Shown here in pieces: positions 52,648 to 63,387 of a DNA stretch of 63,408 nucleotides. Under the pieces are notes generated by a model, which made no database searches, had not been told where the DNA came from, and saw only the letters and a list, made by a program, of their open reading frames with translations. This DNA comes from Clostridiales bacterium (lineage in GTDB: Bacteria > Bacillota > Clostridia > Christensenellales > Borkfalkiaceae): the NCBI GenBank assembly GCA_015069495.1, contig SVIN01000011.1, positions 1-63,408 of the forward strand, read 5' to 3'. A program made the position numbers and the translations under genes. The first letter of the stretch is position 1; each line of letters starts with the position of its first letter.

Positions 52648-55269
52648 ATGGACATGCAAAAGACGTACAATCCAAAAGACTTTGAAGACAGAATTTATGC
52701 TGACTGGGAACAGGCAGGGTATTTCCGCGCGGAAGTAGATGAAAATAAAATTCCGTTCACGATTATGATGCCGCCCCCTAACATTACGGGACAACTCCAC
52801 ATGGGCCACGCAATGGACGCAACGATGCAAGACGCTCTGATTCGTTTTAAACGTATGCAGGGTTATTCGGCGTTGTGGTTGCCTGGTTGCGACCATGCTT
52901 CGATTGCAACGGAAGTAAAAATCGTTGAAAAAATGAAAGCGGAAGGGGTTACCAAGGCGGATATCGGCCGTGATGGTTTCTTGGTTCGCGCTTGGGATTG
53001 GAAGGAACAGTACGGCAACCGTATCATGTTGCAACAACGCAAAATGGGTACGTCTTGCGACTGGTCTCGCCAAGCGTTCACAATGGATGAAAAGTGCTCC
53101 AACGCAGTTCGCGAAGTATTCGTAAACCTTTACAATAAGGGGTTGATTTATCAAGGCGACCGTATTATCAATTGGTGTCCTTGCTGTAAAACTGCACTCT
53201 CGGATGCAGAGGTTGAATATGCGGAAGAAGGCGGACATTTCTGGCATCTTCGCTATCCTGCAACGGATGGCAGTGCAGAAATCGTGGTGGCTACCACCCG
53301 TCCCGAAACGATGCTTGGGGATACGGCGGTTGCAGTTCATCCCGATGATGAACGTTATAAAAACTTGGTTGGTAAAACCTTAACATTGCCTTTGGTGAAT
53401 AGAGAAATTCCCGTTGTCGCAGACGCTTACGTTGACCCTTCTTTCGGTACGGGTTGCGTAAAGATTACCCCCGCGCACGATCCCAACGACTTTGAAGTTG
53501 GTAAACGTCACAATTTGCCTGTTATCCGCGTGATGAACGACGATGGTTCGATGAACGAGCTTGCAGGTGAATATCAGGGCTTAGATAGATACGATGCAAG
53601 AAAGAAGATTGTTGCGGATTTGGAAGCAAAGGGTAACCTTGTGAAGATTGAAGCGCACACGCACAACGTTGGCCATTGTTATCGTTGTCATTCCACTGTT
53701 GAACCGATTGTTTCCAAGCAATGGTTCGTCAAGATGGAGCCTCTTGCAAAACCCGCAATTCAAGCGGTTATGAAAAATAAAGTAAGATTCGTTCCCGAAC
53801 GTTTCTCCAAGATTTATTACAACTGGATGGAAAACGTGCGTGACTGGTGTATTTCCCGTCAGCTTTGGTGGGGACACCGTATTCCCGTATGGTATTGTAA
53901 GGATTGCGGTGAAGTAATTTGCGTTAAGGAAGATCCTACGGTATGTCCTAAGTGCGGCAGCACGCATATCCACCAAGATGAAGACGTTTTGGATACTTGG
54001 TTTTCGTCTGCGCTTTGGCCTTTCTCTACGCTTGGCTATCCCGAAATGACGGAAGATTATAAATATTTCTATCCCACAGACGTATTGGTTACGGGTTACG
54101 ATATTATCTTCTTCTGGGTAGCGCGTATGATTTTCTCGGGTATCGAGCATACGGGCAAAGTGCCTTTCCACGACGTATTGATTCATGGTATCGTTCGTGA
54201 CGAACAAGGCAGAAAGATGAGTAAATCTTTGGGCAACGGTATCGATCCTTTGGAAGTTATTGAAAACTACGGCGCAGACTCCTTGCGTTTGTCCTTGGTA
54301 ACGGGCGTTGCGCCTGGTAACGATACTCGTTATTCGGATGCAAAGGTGGAATCCTGCCGTAACTTTATCAATAAATTGTGGAACGCGGCTCGTTTCGTAT
54401 TGATGAATACGGAAGGGAAGAAAATTCCTTCCATCGAAAACGTGAAACTTGCGCCCGCGGATAAGTGGATTATTTCCAAATTGCAAACGTGTATCCGCGA
54501 AGTAACGACCAATATGAACAAGTATGAATTGGGCGTTGCAAGCGATTTGGCTACCAGTTTTGTATGGGATGATTTCTGCGATTGGTATATCGAGCTTTCC
54601 AAACCTGCATTATACGGTGAAGACGAAATGAAGAAAACGGACGCATTGGCTGTGCTTTGCTACGTCCTTGACAACGCGCTGAAATTGTTGCATCCTTTCA
54701 TTCCTTTCGTGACGGAAGAAATTTATGCAAACTTGCCCAACTCGCAGGGTAGCATTATGATGTCGACCTTCCCTAGATATAATGCGAAGATGGCTTACAA
54801 GAAGGAAGCAAAGGCATTTGAAGGGGTTATGGAAATCATTAAGGCAGTGCGCGCAATGAAGAAAGATGCGGATTGCCCCCCTTCGAAGAAGGTAGAATTG
54901 AACGTTGTGACCGAAAGCAAACGTTTGATTCAACTCAATAAAGATTGTATTATTAAATTGTCGGGCGCAAGCGCGTTGAATTTTGTAGAAAGTGCGGCAA
55001 GCGTAGACGGTAAGACGGTGTCGACCGTAACGGAAATTGCACAGATTTACGTGCCTTTGGGTGAATTGGTAGACATCGAAAAAGAAAAAGCTCGTTTGAC
55101 TGCGGAAATTGAACGTATCGATGCGGAAATTGCACGTGCAGAGGGGAAACTGAACAATGAAAGCTTCGTTTCTAAAGCGCCTGCAAAGCTTGTGGATGCT
55201 GAACGCGAAAAGGTGAAGAAGTATCAAGACATGAAAGCAAAGTGCGTTGCACAGCTTGAAAGCTTGTAA
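52648..55269 (+). CDS. valS: Valyl-tRNA synthetase
   Basis: An 873-residue class I synthetase charging tRNA-Val. HIGH motif HMGH at residues 51-54, KMSKS at 523-527, editing domain with [15 protein letters not shown], zinc-type cysteine pairs (CPCC, CKDC/CPKC), and the C-terminal coiled-coil arm ([20 protein letters not shown]). The start at 52648 has only a distant AAGGGG; Met3 is an alternative. Monocistronic between its promoter and the terminator at 55284. Confidence 0.96.
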   Translation: MDMQKTYNPKDFEDRIYADWEQAGYFRAEVDENKIPFTIMMPPPNITGQLHMGHAMDATMQDALIRFKRMQGYSALWLPGCDHASIATEVKIVEKMKAEGVTKADIGRDGFLVRAWDWKEQYGNRIMLQQRKMGTSCDWSRQAFTMDEKCSNAVREVFVNLYNKGLIYQGDRIINWCPCCKTALSDAEVEYAEEGGHFWHLRYPATDGSAEIVVATTRPETMLGDTAVAVHPDDERYKNLVGKTLTLPLVNREIPVVADAYVDPSFGTGCVKITPAHDPNDFEVGKRHNLPVIRVMNDDGSMNELAGEYQGLDRYDARKKIVADLEAKGNLVKIEAHTHNVGHCYRCHSTVEPIVSKQWFVKMEPLAKPAIQAVMKNKVRFVPERFSKIYYNWMENVRDWCISRQLWWGHRIPVWYCKDCGEVICVKEDPTVCPKCGSTHIHQDEDVLDTWFSSALWPFSTLGYPEMTEDYKYFYPTDVLVTGYDIIFFWVARMIFSGIEHTGKVPFHDVLIHGIVRDEQGRKMSKSLGNGIDPLEVIENYGADSLRLSLVTGVAPGNDTRYSDAKVESCRNFINKLWNAARFVLMNTEGKKIPSIENVKLAPADKWIISKLQTCIREVTTNMNKYELGVASDLATSFVWDDFCDWYIELSKPALYGEDEMKKTDALAVLCYVLDNALKLLHPFIPFVTEEIYANLPNSQGSIMMSTFPRYNAKMAYKKEAKAFEGVMEIIKAVRAMKKDADCPPSKKVELNVVTESKRLIQLNKDCIIKLSGASALNFVESAASVDGKTVSTVTEIAQIYVPLGELVDIEKEKARLTAEIERIDAEIARAEGKLNNESFVSKAPAKLVDAEREKVKKYQDMKAKCVAQLESL

Positions 55270-55283
55270 TATTAGGTGAAATT

Positions 55284-55315
55284 CCTGCGTAATCTTATGG
55301 TTGCGCAGGGTTTTT
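55284..55315 (+). terminator. Terminator of valS
   Basis: CCTGCGTAA/TTGCGCAGG stem with one wobble pair and a T5 tail. Confidence 0.82.
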
Positions 55316-55357
55316 CCTTAAATTTTATAAAAAATCAAAAAAAGTGCCTTCAAACAT

Positions 55358-55386
55358 TTGACAAACTTGATTTTTGATGTTAAAAT
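55358..55386 (+). promoter_or_regulatory. Promoter of the str operon
   Basis: TTGACA, 17 nt, TAAAAT at 55381-55386. The 163-nt leader before rpsL contains minor stems such as ATTTC-TTT-GAAAT but nothing I can name. Confidence 0.8.
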
Positions 55387-55549
55387 GTTATCGTTGTGTT
55401 TTGGGCGTACTATGCCCTCAAGAAGGCAAATCTCAGCAAAAGAAAGGGGTTTGGGACAAGCGCAACCACTCAATTCGATTTCTTTGAAATTGCGATAAGG
55501 GTAATTTCGAGGAGATATATTCCAAAATTTTTACAAGGAGGTCAAATAC

Positions 55550-55924
55550 ATGCCTACTATTAACCAGCTCATCAAAAAGGGTAGAGAACGTATCACGTAC
55601 AAGTCCAAGAGTCCTATTCTTGACAACTGCCCTCAGAAGCGCGGCGTTTGTTTGTCCGTAACCACGACTTCTCCTAAGAAGCCCAACTCCGCTATGCGTA
55701 AGATTGCTCGTGTACGTCTTACCAACAAGCAGGAAGGTACGGTTTACATTCCCGGTGAAGGTCACAACCTTCAAGAACACAGCTCTGTTTTGATCAGAGG
55801 CGGCCGTGTTAAGGACTTGCCCGGTGTACGTTATCACATCATCCGTGGCGCACTTGACACCGCAGGTGTTGCTAAGCGTAAGCAGTCCCGTTCGAAGTAC
55901 GGTGCAAAGCGTCCTAAAAACTAA
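55550..55924 (+). CDS. rpsL: 30S ribosomal protein S12
   Basis: A 124-residue decoding-site protein, complete: [12 protein letters not shown] start, [13 protein letters not shown] with the lysine linked to streptomycin response, and [24 protein letters not shown] precedes the ATG. First gene of the str operon. Confidence 0.98.
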   Translation: MPTINQLIKKGRERITYKSKSPILDNCPQKRGVCLSVTTTSPKKPNSAMRKIARVRLTNKQEGTVYIPGEGHNLQEHSSVLIRGGRVKDLPGVRYHIIRGALDTAGVAKRKQSRSKYGAKRPKN

Positions 55925-56197
55925 GGGATAACGCCAAGTAACAAACTGAAAAGTATTTACTTTTCACGAGTGTCGGTCACTCGTTAATCTACCGAAAGTC
56001 GGTTGCGTTTTAAGACTATGAAACCAAAACGCAAAAGACCTACTTGCAATCGGAATATCGCTCGAAAAGCCCCGAATAAAAGTAGGCAGTATGCAACGCA
56101 AGTTGCAGAAGATTCGCACTCCGCATAGTTCGGAAGCGCGATAGCTGTACTGAAGGGTAAAACCCTTATCAAAAATTATCAAAGGAGGATTAATATT
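55925..56197 (+). promoter_or_regulatory. Structured RNA spacer between rpsL and rpsG
   Basis: A 273-nt noncoding stretch, long for this junction. By eye it holds a chain of stems: 55948-55965; ACGAGTG/CACTCGT 55966-55984; ACCGA/TCGGT 55991-56003; TTGCGTTTT/AAAACGCAA 56003-56034; CCTACTT/AAGTAGG 56039-56086 with inner TCGG/CCGA; CAGTA/TACTG 56087-56152 enclosing TGCAAC-GCAA-GTTGCA (GNRA loop, 56092-56107) and an internal-loop stem 56115-56138; GGGT/ACCC 56155-56164. In E. coli S7 binds this spacer to repress its own synthesis; a similar role is inferred here. Confidence 0.6.
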
Positions 56198-56668
56198 ATG
56201 CCTAGAAGAGGTAATGTACCTAAAAGAGAAGTTCTGCCCGATCCTATGTATAACAGCAAGGTTGTTACGAAGTTAATCAACCAAATCATGCTCGACGGTA
56301 AAAAAGGCACGGCGCAGGCAATCGTTTACGAAGCATTCCAGATCATGGGTGACAAACTTGGTATGGACCCCATGGAAATTTTCAAGCAGGCAATGGAAAA
56401 CGTTATGCCTGTTGTAGAAGTAAAAGCTCGCCGTGTAGGTGGTGCTAACTATCAGGTGCCTATCGAAATCAGACCTGAAAGACGTCAAACTCTTGCTATC
56501 CGTTGGCTTGTTATCAACACGAGAAAGCGTAGCGAAAGAGAAATGGCAAAGAGACTTGCTGCGGAACTTATGGACGCGTACAACAATACCGGTGGTTCCG
56601 TAAAGAAGAAAGAAGATACGCATAGAATGGCTGAAGCTAACAAGGCATTCGCGCACTTCAGATTCTAA
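56198..56668 (+). CDS. rpsG: 30S ribosomal protein S7
   Basis: A 156-residue primary 16S rRNA-binding protein of the small-subunit head. [20 protein letters not shown] and [17 protein letters not shown] are diagnostic. AAAGGAGG precedes the ATG. Separated from rpsL by the structured spacer and from fusA by 12 nt. Confidence 0.98.
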   Translation: MPRRGNVPKREVLPDPMYNSKVVTKLINQIMLDGKKGTAQAIVYEAFQIMGDKLGMDPMEIFKQAMENVMPVVEVKARRVGGANYQVPIEIRPERRQTLAIRWLVINTRKRSEREMAKRLAAELMDAYNNTGGSVKKKEDTHRMAEANKAFAHFRF

Positions 56669-56680
56669 GAGAGGTAAAAT

Positions 56681-58762
56681 ATGGCTAGAGAATACGATTT
56701 GCTTCATACCAGAAACTTTGGTATTATGGCGCACATCGACGCAGGTAAGACGACGACGACCGAACGTATCCTTTTCTACACGGGTAAAACCCACAAGATC
56801 GGTGATACGCACGAAGGTACGGCAGTCATGGACTGGATGGCACAGGAACAAGAACGTGGTATCACGATTACTTCCGCTGCTACCACCTGTGTTTGGAAAA
56901 ACCATCGTTTCAACATCATCGATACCCCGGGTCACGTTGACTTCACGGTAGAAGTTGAACGTTCCCTTCGTGTATTGGACGGTGCTGTTGCAACGTTCTG
57001 TGCAAAGGGTGGTGTTGAACCTCAGTCCGAAACCGTTTGGAGACAGGCTGACAACTATGGTGTTCCTCGTATCGCATACGTAAACAAGATGGATATCAAT
57101 GGTGCGGACTACTTCCGTGTTGAAAATATGATCCGCGAAAGATTGGGCGCAAACCCTGTCCCCATCGAACTTCCCATCGGTAAAGAAGAAACCTTCAAGG
57201 GTATCATCGACCTTATCCGCATGGAAGCAGAAGTTTACTATGACGACCTTGGTAAGGATTTCCGTAAGGAACCTATCCCTGCCGACATGTTGGACATCGC
57301 AAACGAATACAGAGCAAAATTGGTTGAAGAAGCTGCATCTGCAAGCGACGAACTTATGGAAAAATTCTTTGAAGAAGGGGATTTGTCCGAAGAAGATATT
57401 ATTGCTGGTCTTCGTACCCGCTGTCTTAGAATGGAAGCGATCCCTATGCTTTGCGGTTCTTCCTACAAGAACAAGGGTGTACAATTCTTGCTTGACGCAG
57501 TTATCAGCTTCTTGCCTAGTCCTTTGGACGTAGACAACGTTAAGGGTGTTAACCCCGATACGGATGCTGAAGAAATCAGAGAAACTTCTGACGATGCACC
57601 TTTCGCAGGTCTTGCATTCAAAATTGCAACCGACCCCTTCGTTGGTTCGCTTGCATATTTCCGTGCATATTCTGGTACGCTTCCCGCAGGTTCCTACGTG
57701 TATAACTCCACGAAGGAAAAGAAAGAACGTGTAGGCCGTTTGGTACAAATGCACGCTAACGAAAGAAAGGATATCCCCGAAATTTGTGCTGGTGATATCT
57801 GCGCTATGGTTGGTTTGAAGTATACCACGACGGGTGACACGCTTTGCGATGAAAAGCACCCCATCATCCTTGAAAAGATGGTATTCCCTGAACCCGTTAT
57901 TCAGCTTTCCCTTGAACCTAAGACCAAAGCTGGTCAGGAAAAGATGACGATGGCTCTTATCAAACTTGCAGAAGAAGACCCTACGTTCAAGACGTATACC
58001 GATCAAGAAACGGGTCAAACAATCATCGCAGGTATGGGTGAGTTGCACCTCGACATCATCGTTGACCGTTTGCTCCGCGAATTCAAGGTAGAAGCAAACG
58101 TTGGCGCTCCTCAGGTTGCATACAGAGAAACCTTCCGCCGTGAAGTGGAAGCTGAAGGTATGTACAAGCGTCAATCGGGTGGTAAAGGTCAATACGGTCA
58201 TTGTAAACTTCGCCTTATTCCTCAGGAACCCGGCGCAGGCTATGCGTTCGAAGATGCAACGGTCGGCGGTTCGATTCCTAAAGAATATATCCCTGCAATC
58301 GACAAGGGTATTCAAGAAGCAGCGAAAAACGGTTTCCTTGCTGGCTACGAAATGGTAGACTTCAAGGTTGTCGTATACGATGGTTCGTACCACGAAGTCG
58401 ACTCGTCTGAAATGGCGTTCAAGATTGCAGGTTCCATGGGCTTCAAGAACGGTATGGAAAAAGCTCAACCCGTTCTCCTCGAACCCATCATGAAGGTTCA
58501 AATCATCACCCCTGAAGATTACTTCGGTGACCTTATGGGTAACGTATCTGGTCGTCGTGGTACGATTCTTGGTACGGATGACAGAAACGGTGCGAAGATT
58601 ATCGACGCAGAAATTCCTCTTTCCGAAATGTTCGGTTACGCAACGGAACTCCGTTCGAGAACGCAAGGCCGTGGTCAATTCACGATGCAGTTCGATCATT
58701 ACAACGAAGTACCTTCCAGCATTTCCAAAGAAATCGTTGAAAAGCGCGGTAAGAAAGACTAA
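56681..58762 (+). CDS. fusA: Elongation factor G
   Basis: A 693-residue translational GTPase driving ribosome translocation. GTP motifs [18 protein letters not shown] and NKMD are present, with effector loop [11 protein letters not shown]. All five domains fit the length. GAGAGGT precedes the ATG. A hairpin follows at 58770. Confidence 0.97.
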   Translation: MAREYDLLHTRNFGIMAHIDAGKTTTTERILFYTGKTHKIGDTHEGTAVMDWMAQEQERGITITSAATTCVWKNHRFNIIDTPGHVDFTVEVERSLRVLDGAVATFCAKGGVEPQSETVWRQADNYGVPRIAYVNKMDINGADYFRVENMIRERLGANPVPIELPIGKEETFKGIIDLIRMEAEVYYDDLGKDFRKEPIPADMLDIANEYRAKLVEEAASASDELMEKFFEEGDLSEEDIIAGLRTRCLRMEAIPMLCGSSYKNKGVQFLLDAVISFLPSPLDVDNVKGVNPDTDAEEIRETSDDAPFAGLAFKIATDPFVGSLAYFRAYSGTLPAGSYVYNSTKEKKERVGRLVQMHANERKDIPEICAGDICAMVGLKYTTTGDTLCDEKHPIILEKMVFPEPVIQLSLEPKTKAGQEKMTMALIKLAEEDPTFKTYTDQETGQTIIAGMGELHLDIIVDRLLREFKVEANVGAPQVAYRETFRREVEAEGMYKRQSGGKGQYGHCKLRLIPQEPGAGYAFEDATVGGSIPKEYIPAIDKGIQEAAKNGFLAGYEMVDFKVVVYDGSYHEVDSSEMAFKIAGSMGFKNGMEKAQPVLLEPIMKVQIITPEDYFGDLMGNVSGRRGTILGTDDRNGAKIIDAEIPLSEMFGYATELRSRTQGRGQFTMQFDHYNEVPSSISKEIVEKRGKKD

Positions 58763-58769
58763 AATAAGC

Positions 58770-58795
58770 TTCTCCGCCTGAAAAATGGCGGAGAA
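58770..58795 (+). terminator. Hairpin after fusA
   Basis: Perfect TTCTCCGCC/GGCGGAGAA stem without a T tract; weak terminator or mRNA 3' end protector, so tuf may still be read through. Confidence 0.55.
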
Positions 58796-58839
58796 AGTTA
58801 AAATTTATCAAAAAGTTTTGAAAAATCACTTTCAAACGG

Positions 58840-58868
58840 TTGATAATTTAAAGAAATTAGGATATAAT
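58840..58868 (+). promoter_or_regulatory. Promoter for tuf
   Basis: TTGATA, 17 nt, TATAAT at 58863-58868; gives EF-Tu a transcript of its own with a 139-nt leader. Confidence 0.75.
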
Positions 58869-58917
58869 AGATTTATCCAATGCTGGATGGTCGGTTATAT
58901 CGATTAAATCATTTGTT

Positions 58918-58966
58918 AAAAATGATAGGTAGCTGCGTCCGAGTCAACGGATAGGTTATCATTTTT
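58918..58966 (+). promoter_or_regulatory. Large hairpin in the tuf leader
   Basis: Arms AAAAATGATA (58918-58927) and TATCATTTTT (58957-58966) pair perfectly; an inner TCCG/CGGA stem (58938-58951) caps it. The right arm ends in T5, so it could act as an attenuator. Confidence 0.55.
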
Positions 58967-59007
58967 GAAATAAAAAAAATATTATAAGAAAATCGGAGGA
59001 TTTTAAA

Positions 59008-60228
59008 ATGGCAAAAGCTAAATTTGACAGAAGCAAACCCCACGTTAACATTGGTACGATTGGCCACGTTGACCACGGTAAAACGACTTTGACCGCAGCT
59101 ATCACGATGGTAATGGCAGCTCGCGGCGGCGCAGAAAAGATGAGATACGATCAGATCGACAAAGCTCCCGAAGAAAGAGCACGTGGTATCACAATTAACA
59201 CTGCACACGTTGAATATCAGACGGAATCTCGTCACTATGCACACGTTGACTGCCCTGGCCACGCTGACTATGTTAAAAACATGATCACCGGTGCTGCTCA
59301 GATGGACGGTGCTATCCTTGTATGTGCTGCTACTGATGGTCCCATGCCTCAGACTCGTGAACACATCCTTCTTGCTCGTCAGGTAGGCGTTCCTTACATC
59401 GTAGTATTCATGAACAAGACTGACCTTGTTGATGACGCTGAACTTCTTGACTTCGTTGAAATGGACATCAGAGACTTGTTGTCCTCCTACGACTTCCCCG
59501 GCGACGATATTCCCGTTATCCGTGGTTCCGCTTTGAAGGCATTGGAAGCAGCTTCTTCCGACAGACCTGCTGACGTTATCATCGCTGATCCCGCAGTAGC
59601 TCCTGTACTTGAACTCATGGCAGCAGTAGACAGCTATATCCCTACCCCTGCACGTGAAGATTCCAAGCCTTTCCTTCTTCCTGTAGAAGACGTATTCACG
59701 ATTTCTGGTCGTGGTACCGTTGCTACTGGTCGTATCGAACGTGGTGTTGCTCACGTTGGTGAACCCGCTGAAATTATCGGTCTTATCGAAAAGCCCATGA
59801 CGACGACCATCACCGGTCTCGAAATGTTCCACAAGCTCCTTGACGAAGCTCAAGCTGGTGACAACGTTGGTGCATTGCTTCGTGGTATCAACAGAACGGA
59901 TATCCAAAAGGGTCAAGTTATCGCTAAACCCGGTTCGGTTGCTACTGGTACCGAATTCATGGCTCAGGTTTACGTTCTTAAGAAGGAAGAAGGTGGCCGT
60001 CATACCGCATTCTTCAACCACTACAGACCTCAATTCTTCGTTCGTACGACGGACGTTACCGGTATGATCGAACTTCCTGAAGGCGTAGAAATGGTTATGC
60101 CTGGCGACAACATCGAAATGAAAGTTGTTCTTATTAAGCCCGTAGCACTCGAAGAAGGTCTTCGTTTCGCTATCCGTGAAGGCGGTAGAACGGTTGGTTC
60201 CGGTGTTATCACGAAAATCGTTAAATAA
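59008..60228 (+). CDS. tuf: Elongation factor Tu
   Basis: A 406-residue GTPase delivering aminoacyl-tRNA to the ribosome. [32 protein letters not shown] and NKTD are present, with C-terminal domains including MPGDNIEM. Slightly longer than the 393-400 typical length. ATCGGAGG precedes the ATG. Ended by a strong terminator. Confidence 0.98.
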   Translation: MAKAKFDRSKPHVNIGTIGHVDHGKTTLTAAITMVMAARGGAEKMRYDQIDKAPEERARGITINTAHVEYQTESRHYAHVDCPGHADYVKNMITGAAQMDGAILVCAATDGPMPQTREHILLARQVGVPYIVVFMNKTDLVDDAELLDFVEMDIRDLLSSYDFPGDDIPVIRGSALKALEAASSDRPADVIIADPAVAPVLELMAAVDSYIPTPAREDSKPFLLPVEDVFTISGRGTVATGRIERGVAHVGEPAEIIGLIEKPMTTTITGLEMFHKLLDEAQAGDNVGALLRGINRTDIQKGQVIAKPGSVATGTEFMAQVYVLKKEEGGRHTAFFNHYRPQFFVRTTDVTGMIELPEGVEMVMPGDNIEMKVVLIKPVALEEGLRFAIREGGRTVGSGVITKIVK

Positions 60229-60251
60229 TTTCGGTTAAAACCTAAAAAAGA

Positions 60252-60285
60252 AACAGCTTATCCATTTGGATAAGCTGTTTTTTCT
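60252..60285 (+). terminator. Terminator of tuf
   Basis: Perfect 12-bp AACAGCTTATCC/GGATAAGCTGTT stem, ATTT loop, then a T run. Confidence 0.93.
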
Positions 60286-60313
60286 TGCAAAAATATAGGG
60301 GATATGATATAAT
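60285..60313 (+). promoter_or_regulatory. Promoter of the CPBP gene
   Basis: TTGCAA (its first base is the last T of the tuf terminator), 17 nt, TATAAT at 60308-60313. Confidence 0.72.
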
Positions 60314-60347
60314 AATCTCAAAGAAAAGTGAACTTTGAGGTGAAATA

Positions 60348-61169
60348 GTGGCAGAAAAGGACACAAAAAAGAGTCTTCAAAATATCATAGAAATCGTCGT
60401 GATTCTGCTGTTTTGTGGGCTCACATTGTTGTTTGATTATGTAAAAATTGACTATGTGGAACACGAACTTAGAAATAAATATATTTCCAAGATTATTCAA
60501 CAAGGTTGTGGCGCAATTGCGGGGATTTTATTGATGATTCGTTTGAATATACGATTATTTGGAAAACCGCAACATTTCTTGTTTATGATTCCTTGTTTGA
60601 TTATTGCAGTTGATAACTTCCAATTTTCATCATATTTCAATGGTAGATTCGAGTTGCTACATGGCGAGCCCTTAGACATTATGCTATTCGCATTGTATTG
60701 TTTATCGGTGGGTGTGTTTGAAGAATGTATTTTCCGCGGTATAATCCTTTCCGTGCTTGCTGGGATTTTCTCAAGGGATAGAAAGGGCTTTTTCCTGACG
60801 TATGTGGCTTCGTCTGTGGTATTTGGCTTGGCACATATCTTCAATGGAAACTTATTGCAGGTTGGTTATACCATTTTAACAGGTGGATTATTTGCATTTG
60901 CTGTTATAAAAACAAAGAATATTTTCTGTGCTGCATTGGTTCATGCCGTATACAATTTCTGTGGGCTATTCTTTGAAACGGCGGACCGATTTGGTCTTGG
61001 CAACGGCGGTGGAAATTATGGTATGATTGACGCTGGAACAGCGATTACCATGTTGATTGTCTGCTTGGCGGTAGGGGCATTTGTGTTGTATTTCGTGTGG
61101 AAATATCCCGAAGAAGAACAGCGTGAGTTGTATAAAAAATTGGGTGTGCCCATGAAAAAGAAGGATTGA
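60348..61169 (+). CDS. CPBP family intramembrane metalloprotease
   Basis: A 273-residue membrane protein of the CAAX protease/bacteriocin-processing (ABI) family with about seven to eight helices. Catalytic pattern: E125E126xxxR130 in FEECIFRG, H163 in GLAHIFNG, and HAVYN later. GTG start with GAGGTG upstream. Bacterial members process or protect against peptides or serve as immunity proteins; no bacteriocin gene is nearby, so the role is open. Confidence 0.88.
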   Translation: MAEKDTKKSLQNIIEIVVILLFCGLTLLFDYVKIDYVEHELRNKYISKIIQQGCGAIAGILLMIRLNIRLFGKPQHFLFMIPCLIIAVDNFQFSSYFNGRFELLHGEPLDIMLFALYCLSVGVFEECIFRGIILSVLAGIFSRDRKGFFLTYVASSVVFGLAHIFNGNLLQVGYTILTGGLFAFAVIKTKNIFCAALVHAVYNFCGLFFETADRFGLGNGGGNYGMIDAGTAITMLIVCLAVGAFVLYFVWKYPEEEQRELYKKLGVPMKKKD

Positions 61170-61177
61170 TATAAGGA

Positions 61178-61204
61178 AAAATCTCCGCAAAAAGCGGAGA
61201 TTTT
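61178..61204. terminator. Bidirectional terminator
   Basis: Perfect AAAATCTCCGC/GCGGAGATTTT stem between the convergent CPBP and potD genes. Confidence 0.85.
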
Positions 61205-61207
61205 GTG

Positions 61208-62575
61208 TTATTTAATATTGTTCCACATACGATTTGCACGTTCATTTTCGTCGGGGTCAAAATATTCCATAACCACCAAACGATTTTTTGTTACCTCATC
61301 GGGGTATTGTGCAAACAATTGTCTGCGGGATTGCGACTCATCGATTAGCAATGGATCAAATTCCGAACCGAAAAAATAACTCAAATCATAAGTGGCCGTA
61401 CCTTCTTCATCGCCATAGGTATAATCGACGTAATCATACACTTGCGTACCTGCAATACAGCTAGTATAACCAATATAATACATGTTACGAATTACATTTT
61501 CAGGTCGGGAAATATAATTGACAAATGCCGTTGCCGCTTTGGTATTGGCATTATTCATCATCACCCAACCGTCAAACCAGAGGTTCGATGCGGATTTAGG
61601 AATACTGTATTCCAACATTAAGTCGTTTTCTTCTGCCGTATCCATGATATATACGGCGTCGCCACTCCATTGGTAAGAGGCATCCAAACGCCCCGCCGCG
61701 ACGTCCGTTTTTCCTTCGTCCGTTTCCAATCCGTAGAGATTTTTGCGTGCTTTTTCAAGTAAAGCTTTGACTTTCGGCATGGTTTCCTTGCTGACGTCGT
61801 TCATTTTACTTGAAAGAATTTTGGCATAATCCTCGGTGTTGGGGTTCAGTGCAAGTAACTCTTTTTCATAGTACATACCTAAGCCCATGAAGTACGAATC
61901 ACGTACGTTGTCTTTTGCGGTAATCTTACGTTCGCAGGCAGGATTGCTTAAGCAATACCAGCTGCTCATGATTTCGCGAGCTTCATCTTCGCTAGCACCA
62001 ATCTTTTGTGGGTTGTAAACAAAACCCGTCGACCCCCACATGTAACCAGCGATATATTCTGACAAGCCGTTGCTTGAGAAAATATCTTTGGTGTATGCAG
62101 AAACGTTTTTCGCGTAGTAGTTTTCCTCGATTGTAGTATCGAAGAATTCTTGCGAATAGGGCTGCAGTAAATTTTCTGATTTTAACTTCATTGCCATATA
62201 CTCGGAAGGACACAGCAAATCGTATTCATCGCCCATCTTGATTTTATTGTACATCGTTTCATTGTCTTGCAAGGGAATATACTCTACAATGATGGGGGAA
62301 TCAGGATTCTCCTTGTTGTACCAATCTTGAAATTCTTCATAGATAGGTCGGGCATTTTTTAAATCAATTCCCGTTAAGTCTTTATACCAATCGATAAAAT
62401 CAAGTAAATCAGGGTCGTCTTCTTCATAGACTGTGCCGCCCATATCGATATATTCGTCCCAACTCGCGATACGCAAAACGTTTTCGCCTTTCGGTTTTAT
62501 GGGTGAATTGCTGTTACAAGCCGTCGAACTTAACAACATACAACACGTAAGGATAAAAGTTAATTGTTTTCTCAT
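61208..62575 (-). CDS. potD: Spermidine/putrescine ABC substrate-binding lipoprotein
   Basis: A 455-residue PotD-type receptor with lipobox SSTAC (C20). LRIASWDEYID, DLLCPSEYMAMKL, SGDAVYIMDTAEEND and SASNLWFDGWVMMNNA are family segments. It is about 100 residues longer than E. coli PotD, with extra sequence in the DPDLLDFIDWYKDLTG region. It overlaps potC by four nt. Polyamine uptake is inferred from family. Confidence 0.9.
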   Translation of the reverse strand: MRKQLTFILTCCMLLSSTACNSNSPIKPKGENVLRIASWDEYIDMGGTVYEEDDPDLLDFIDWYKDLTGIDLKNARPIYEEFQDWYNKENPDSPIIVEYIPLQDNETMYNKIKMGDEYDLLCPSEYMAMKLKSENLLQPYSQEFFDTTIEENYYAKNVSAYTKDIFSSNGLSEYIAGYMWGSTGFVYNPQKIGASEDEAREIMSSWYCLSNPACERKITAKDNVRDSYFMGLGMYYEKELLALNPNTEDYAKILSSKMNDVSKETMPKVKALLEKARKNLYGLETDEGKTDVAAGRLDASYQWSGDAVYIMDTAEENDLMLEYSIPKSASNLWFDGWVMMNNANTKAATAFVNYISRPENVIRNMYYIGYTSCIAGTQVYDYVDYTYGDEEGTATYDLSYFFGSEFDPLLIDESQSRRQLFAQYPDEVTKNRLVVMEYFDPDENERANRMWNNIK

Positions 62576-63387
62576 TTCTTTTTACTCCTTGCGTTTTTAT
62601 AAGTTACCACGTTTGCTACAATAACGACAGCAACGATGATAAAGAAAATAATGGCTGTGAAAGCCCAATACGCCGCTTTTATTTGCGGACCGATGACATT
62701 GTTTTTGTCAAGTCCATAAATGTGGGTACTGATGGTTTTGAATGAATCGGGTTTTGTGTACGCTGTAATAACGTAATCATCCAGCGAAAGGGTAATCGAC
62801 AGTAAGAATCCTGCAATAATACCAGGTAAAATTTGAGGAATAATAACAGTAAACAAGGCTTTTGTAGGCGTTGCGCCAAGATCCAAAGCCGCTTCATAAA
62901 GATTGTTATCCATTTGACGGAGTTTGGGGATAACCGACAACACCACGAACGGCGTGCAGAGAATCATTTGCCCGACAATCAAAGGGATAAAGGTAGATTT
63001 ATCAATACTGAAAAATGATACGAAGAGTGCGAAGGAAATCGCGGTGACCACTTCCGCATTGATAACAGGGATACGATTTATCGCAGACAAAGCGCCGTTG
63101 ACACGTTTTTTCGAATAGTAGATTCCAATTGCGCCAATTGTACCGAGAATGGTGGATAAGAGCGCTACCACAATTGCCAATATAATCGTTTGTGTAACCA
63201 CGCGCAAGGGTTCGTTGTCAGGGTTGAAAAAATATTCGTAATGCGTCCAGCTAAAGCCTTGCCATCCGCCTTGAATCATGTCGCTTTCATTGAAGCTGTT
63301 GATGGTCAGGAAGATAATGGGGAAGTAGATGAACAGTAGAATCAAAGCGATGAACGCCCATTTTAAGATGCTTTTTACTCTTACCAT
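62572..63387 (-). CDS. potC: Spermidine/putrescine ABC transporter permease
   Basis: A 271-residue permease with six helices and the EAA loop EAALDLGATPTKALFTVIIP. GAGAGAGG precedes the ATG at 63387. potA and potB are expected just beyond the right edge. The C-terminus overlaps potD as ATGA. Confidence 0.92.
   Translation of the reverse strand: MVRVKSILKWAFIALILLFIYFPIIFLTINSFNESDMIQGGWQGFSWTHYEYFFNPDNEPLRVVTQTIILAIVVALLSTILGTIGAIGIYYSKKRVNGALSAINRIPVINAEVVTAISFALFVSFFSIDKSTFIPLIVGQMILCTPFVVLSVIPKLRQMDNNLYEAALDLGATPTKALFTVIIPQILPGIIAGFLLSITLSLDDYVITAYTKPDSFKTISTHIYGLDKNNVIGPQIKAAYWAFTAIIFFIIVAVVIVANVVTYKNARSKKK

Noticed and set aside
56273-58699. An open frame of about 808 codons on the minus strand
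   Set aside because: Antisense to fusA and rpsG; composition of a shadow frame, no start signals or recognisable motifs.
58909-60033. An open frame of about 374 codons antisense to tuf
   Set aside because: Shadow of the highly biased tuf codons.
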